From positions 1 through 41,498 of the forward strand of contig JAJYVV010000013.1 in assembly GCA_021791815.1 (NCBI GenBank): a DNA stretch of 41,498 nucleotides, in the 5' to 3' direction. The position numbers and the translations under genes were made by a program. Origin of the DNA: Bacillota bacterium (lineage in GTDB: Bacteria > Bacillota > Sulfobacillia > RBS10-35 > JAJYVN01). Positions within the stretch are counted from its first letter, which is position 1, and each line of letters starts with the position of its first letter. Shown in pieces: positions 38,775 through 41,498 of the stretch. The notes beneath the pieces were generated by a model. The model searched no databases. It saw only the letters and a program-made list of their open reading frames with translations, and was not told the origin of the DNA.

Positions 38775-39507
38775 TGGCCGGTGAGCTGCAGCGCCCCCTC
38801 GGCCGCGATCCGCCGGTGCAGCGCCCGCAGCGTGTCGCGGCAGCGGTCCACGCCGAACTCCGGGACCACCCACGGGATGGCCCGCAGGTAGTACACGAGC
38901 GCGCCGACGTCGCGAACGCGCGCGACGGGGAAGCACTCCCGGCAGAGGGTCACGGTGAGCCCCGCTTCCTCCGCGGCGCGCCGCAGGCCGCGCGGCTCGG
39001 GACCGCGCGGCGGTTCCGGGCCGCCGGCCCCCCGAACCAGCCGCGGAGCTCCCGGTAGTGGCCGGTCCCCACCTGTTCCGTGATGTATTGGCCGCCGGGG
39101 CGCAGGATCCGGCAGACCTGGGACGGCGGGCAGCCGAGGTGCCGGTCGGTCACGAGGTCGAAGGCGTCGTCGGGGAAGGGCAGGGCCTTCTCCGCGTCCA
39201 CCGCGACGACGGAGACGCCCAGGGGCTCCAGCCGGGCGCGCGCCACCGGGACGTTCGGCGGATACCCTTCGGTCGCCGAGGTCTCGGGAGGGAGCGGCGC
39301 AAGGCCGGCCAGGCGTTCCCCGCCGCCCGTCCCCACGTCGAGCAGGGCCCGGACGCCGGGAAAGGCCGAGCGGACGACGGCGGCCCAATCCCACGGCCGT
39401 GGCTCCTCGTCCAGCCGGCCGTCGAGCCAGGAGAAGTCCCAGCCGCGGAAGGCGGCCGCCTCGGCCTCCCGCACCAGGGCATCGAACCCGGCCTCGGTCG
39501 AGCGCAG
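38738..39507 (-). CDS. SAM-dependent methyltransferase, one frameshift
   Basis: About 256 residues across one frame change. The first part (FRGWDFSWLDGRLDEEP, then motif I ALLDVGTGGGERL, VVAVDAEKALPFPDDAFDLVTDRH and CRILRPGGQYITEQVG) is a class I methyltransferase. The frame then breaks in a run of six C (39028-39033). The end continues in another frame: RRAAEEAGLTVTLCRECFPVARVRDVGALVYYLRAIPWVVPEF, finishing with GHYCLLRAV. Relatives are often annotated as rRNA or small-molecule methyltransferases; the substrate is not clear. The start is uncertain: CTG at 39507 follows GGGAGGA very closely, while GTG at 39474 is the next in-frame start. Upstream sequence to 39849 has no domain. Confidence 0.75.
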
Positions 39508-39657
39508 TCCTCCCTTCTGGGGGTGGGCGGTTCCGGCCGGCCCCGCCGGTCCCTCGTTCGCGCCTCCTGGCCCGGCGGCCTTCGGCAGCGGGCGGGACCG
39601 GCCCTCCGACCCGGGCGCGAACGCGACCCTCTGCGAGCATGGAGGATGTTCCGACGC

Positions 39658-40080
39658 ATGAGCGGCCTCCTGGTCCGCACGGACAGTGGCCGCACCCACA
39701 CCCGGGTGGTCCTGGGCGGCGGCCACGGCGCCTTCCTCGGGTTCGGACGCGGCGGCGGGTGCCACCCGGGCCGCCGCCCCTGGCCCGAGTGCGTGGACCA
39801 TGCGCGTCGCGCCACGGCCGCCGGAATGGACGCAGCGGGTGCGGTGCACGAGCGGTTACCGCCTTCGCGGCAGGCGTGGCCGCCTGCCGCCGCCGCGGCG
39901 CTGGGGGCGGGCCTGCACGGGCGGGCCGAACCCACCGTGGTCTGGGACAACGCGATCGCGTTGGGGCGCGCCCCGGGCGGCGCGCCCGGCATCGTCGCCT
40001 GAGCCGGCCCCGGGGTCGGTGGTGTACGGGCGCACGGAGGCGGGAAACGAGGCCGTCGCCTGCCTCGGCGGCGGCCGGAG
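39658..40080 (+). pseudogene. relic of a BadF/BadG-type sugar kinase
   Basis: ATG at 39658 (GGAGG 12 nt upstream; ATG at 39646 is an alternative) opens a frame resembling the N-terminus of N-acetylglucosamine-kinase-like BadF/BadG/BcrA ATPases. LLVRTDSGRTHTRVVL corresponds to the phosphate-binding VDGGGTKTRAVL motif with key glycines replaced, and FLGFGRGGG matches the next turn. After a poorly matching middle, GRAEPTVVWDNAIALGRAPGGAPGIV corresponds to the VVNDA and GAPGIVV region. The frame then stops at 40002, and GSVVYGRTEAGNEAVACLGG follows in another frame. The C-terminal half is absent. Changed catalytic residues, a frameshift and truncation together make decay more likely than a sequencing error. 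Confidence 0.55.
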
Positions 40081-40444
40081 TGCCCGCGGCGCGGGCCGCG
40101 CGCGACCGCGCCGTGGCCGCGGATGTGCGTCTCGCATGCCCGGAACCCACCTATGGGTTCGTGGTCTGCGCCATCCGGATGGCTCCGCGCCATGCGGGAC
40201 GACCGCTGGCCGGCGAGGCGGCGCGGGCCCGCTGGCTCCGGGCGGCACCACCGAACGGCCCGACGGCCTCCCAACACGGCCACCGGCCGGGAGTGCCGGC
40301 GCCAGATCGCCCACGGGATACGATGGTGCGCAACATCGCGTCGCGGGTGCCCCCCCCTTGGGGTTTCGCGCGAGCGCCGCGGCCCAATGCGGAGGGGGCG
40401 GTGCGATCCGCGCCGCCCCCTCCAGTGTGCCTTGGCTGTGCTCT
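40081..40444. other. gene-free stretch with a terminator hairpin
   Basis: 364 nt between the kinase relic and the repeat protein. No gene is supportable; the expected C-terminal half of the kinase is not recognisable in any frame. At 40391-40401 and 40413-40423 a perfect 11-bp inverted repeat with an inner GCG/CGC stem forms a hairpin 22 nt past the repeat-protein stop, a likely terminator. Confidence 0.5.
40391..40423 (-). terminator. hairpin terminator of the repeat protein gene
   Basis: Perfect 11-bp arms (40391-40401, 40413-40423) with an 11-nt loop that holds a further GCG/CGC pair. It sits 22 nt downstream of the minus-strand stop at 40445. No U-tract is visible. Confidence 0.6.
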
Positions 40445-41498
40445 CTACGCGTGGACGATGATCGATCCGCCGCCGAGCGCCTGCTTGGCGCCGCTGTCGT
40501 AGACAACTCTGCCGGCCGCGTCGGTAATCTGCATGCGGAAGGTATCGGGCGAACCATCCGTAGCCCAGATCGTGAACTGGTAGGTGCCGGAGCCGTTGAT
40601 GGTGCCCTCACCGTGGAACTGGGCGGTGGTGCCGTCTTGATCGACCACCAGCCACTGGTAGCCGGTCGACTTGAAGTTCAATCCCCCAGCGTGGAAATCG
40701 AACTCGGTGTTTCCAGACGGGACCGCTGCTCCCTTGAGGTAATGCGACACGAACCCGAAGGTTGCCTTGCCCGCGGTATGGACGCACACCAAGGTGTACC
40801 GACAGGCATGGAGGGGGGAATTGATCCAACCCCCTCCGGTTACGAAGCCGCCGGTGGGATCGTAGACAACGAGCACGGTACACGCGCCACCGTCGCTGGT
40901 GTTCCCGGCAGCATCGGTGGCCCGGATGCAGACGTTGTATAGCCCGGGTGCGGAGGGTGCCGTGATGCCCGCCGTCAAGCCTTGGATCGGCGAGCCGAAG
41001 GTGCCGTCGCTGGCGCTCATCGGCGTCCACGGACCACCTGCGAGAGAATAGGCAGCGCTCGCTATGTTGTCCGAGTCGTCAGCGGTCGCAGTCAATGTTG
41101 CCCTGCCGTTGACGGGTACGGGATTCGGAGTCACGAGTTCCTTGCTGACCACGGGCGGAACGTCATCCGCGATACAGGCAGTCTGGCCTATCGACGGCTG
41201 GTAGTATCCCTTCGGGCACGGCGTCGGCGACGTGGCCCCCGTTACGTCCACATAGGTGTTGACCGGAGCGGCCAGGCACGAGGTTTGGCCCGTCTCGGGT
41301 TGGTAGGTGCCCAGCGCGCAGGCCGTCGGCGCTACGGCACCCGTGGTGTCGACGTATGTGCCCGCCGGCGCGGGGAGGCACGAGGTTTGGCCCGTCTCGG
41401 GTTGGTAGGTCCCCAGCGCGCAGGCCGTCGGCGCTGCGGCACCCGTGGTGTCGACGTACTTGCCCGCCGGAGCGGCCAGGCACGAGGTTTGGCCCGTC
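40445..41498 (-). CDS. secreted protein with GCC2/GCC3 repeats, Ig-like domain and C-terminal beta domain (N-terminus off the window)
   Basis: The frame is open to the right edge, so only the last ~351 residues are seen. It starts with Cys-containing repeats of 34 residues (CALGTYQPETGQTSC, APAGTYVDTTGA), the GCC2/GCC3 type related to TNF-receptor/ephrin-receptor-like Cys repeats. An Ig-like segment follows (PVPVNGRATLTATADDSDNIASA, then YNVCIRATDAAGNTSDGG). The end is the widespread bacterial C-terminal domain GFVTGGGWINSP, ATFGFVSHYLKGA, NFKSTGYQWLVVDQDG and GTINGSGTYQFTIWA, closing with GGGSIIVH. Sequence content suggests an extracellular, perhaps matrix or adhesion, protein. Base composition here is less GC-rich than in neighbouring genes, consistent with its Thr/Asn-rich surface-protein composition or with transfer. 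A GTG at 41251 is internal, not the real start. Confidence 0.85.
   Translation of the reverse strand, partial: TGQTSCLAAPAGKYVDTTGAAAPTACALGTYQPETGQTSCLPAPAGTYVDTTGAVAPTACALGTYQPETGQTSCLAAPVNTYVDVTGATSPTPCPKGYYQPSIGQTACIADDVPPVVSKELVTPNPVPVNGRATLTATADDSDNIASAAYSLAGGPWTPMSASDGTFGSPIQGLTAGITAPSAPGLYNVCIRATDAAGNTSDGGACTVLVVYDPTGGFVTGGGWINSPLHACRYTLVCVHTAGKATFGFVSHYLKGAAVPSGNTEFDFHAGGLNFKSTGYQWLVVDQDGTTAQFHGEGTINGSGTYQFTIWATDGSPDTFRMQITDAAGRVVYDSGAKQALGGGSIIVHA
41179..41498 (-). repeat. 102-bp in-frame tandem repeats
   Basis: Nearly identical 102-bp units (34 codons) begin at 41281, 41383 and 41485 on the plus-strand numbering. The last is cut by the window edge. A diverged unit lies at 41179-41280. 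The near-identity of the central units at DNA level suggests recent expansion, and repeat number may vary between strains. They encode the GCC2/GCC3 modules of the gene above. Confidence 0.9.

Overview
The window is very GC-rich bacterial chromosome (coding and non-coding DNA alike), with many GTG starts and strong GGAGG-type ribosome binding sites. There are PadR/HAAS signalling genes, Tat or lipoprotein solute-binding proteins, and GC-rich hairpin terminators without U-tracts. This fits a high-GC member of the Firmicutes/Chloroflexota/Actinobacteria side of the tree; the sequence alone does not settle the phylum. I saw no tRNA, rRNA, CRISPR array, insertion sequence or phage gene.

Layout. 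1-7.7 kb (minus strand): a broken ceramidase-like gene behind a solute-binding lipoprotein, a SAM methyltransferase, a thioredoxin with its own promoter, an aldo/keto reductase and an NmrA-type NAD(P)-binding protein, with several gene-free gaps. 8.1-12.3 kb: an orphan adenine DNA methyltransferase (plus), about 1 kb without a gene, a CBM9-only lipoprotein and a four-helix membrane protein (both minus). 13.1-26.5 kb (plus) is the core: two adjacent ABC exporter half-transporters, a GH2 beta-galactosidase, a small membrane protein, a DUF1905/YdeI protein, a tandem metallo-beta-lactamase-fold protein, a GH95 alpha-L-fucosidase and an M24 peptidase. 26.3-29 kb (minus): a PadR regulator, its HAAS/coiled-coil membrane partner and a DUF1643 protein. 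29-33.5 kb: a second solute-binding protein, a DoxX-like gene, an F420/NADP-type oxidoreductase and a clan GH-A glycosidase. 33.5-40 kb: methyltransferases, an OLD-like ATPase/TOPRIM protein beside a nucleotidyltransferase, a HAD phosphatase, two GNAT acetyltransferases and a kinase relic. 40.4 kb to the right edge (minus): the C-terminus of a secreted protein with 102-bp GCC2/GCC3 repeats.

How the genes fit together. GH2, GH95, the GH-A enzyme, CBM9 and the solute-binding proteins point to use of fucosylated beta-galactosides, such as the Fuc-alpha-1,2-Gal side chain of xyloglucan. The aldo/keto reductase belongs to a group that includes L-fucose/D-threo-aldose dehydrogenases. This is inference: no permease, fucose isomerase or kinase is present, so uptake and later steps must be encoded elsewhere.

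Quality. Several genes carry single-base frameshifts, mostly in C or G runs, while the large central genes are intact. Either the sequence has homopolymer errors or the flanks are decaying. Affected genes are marked.
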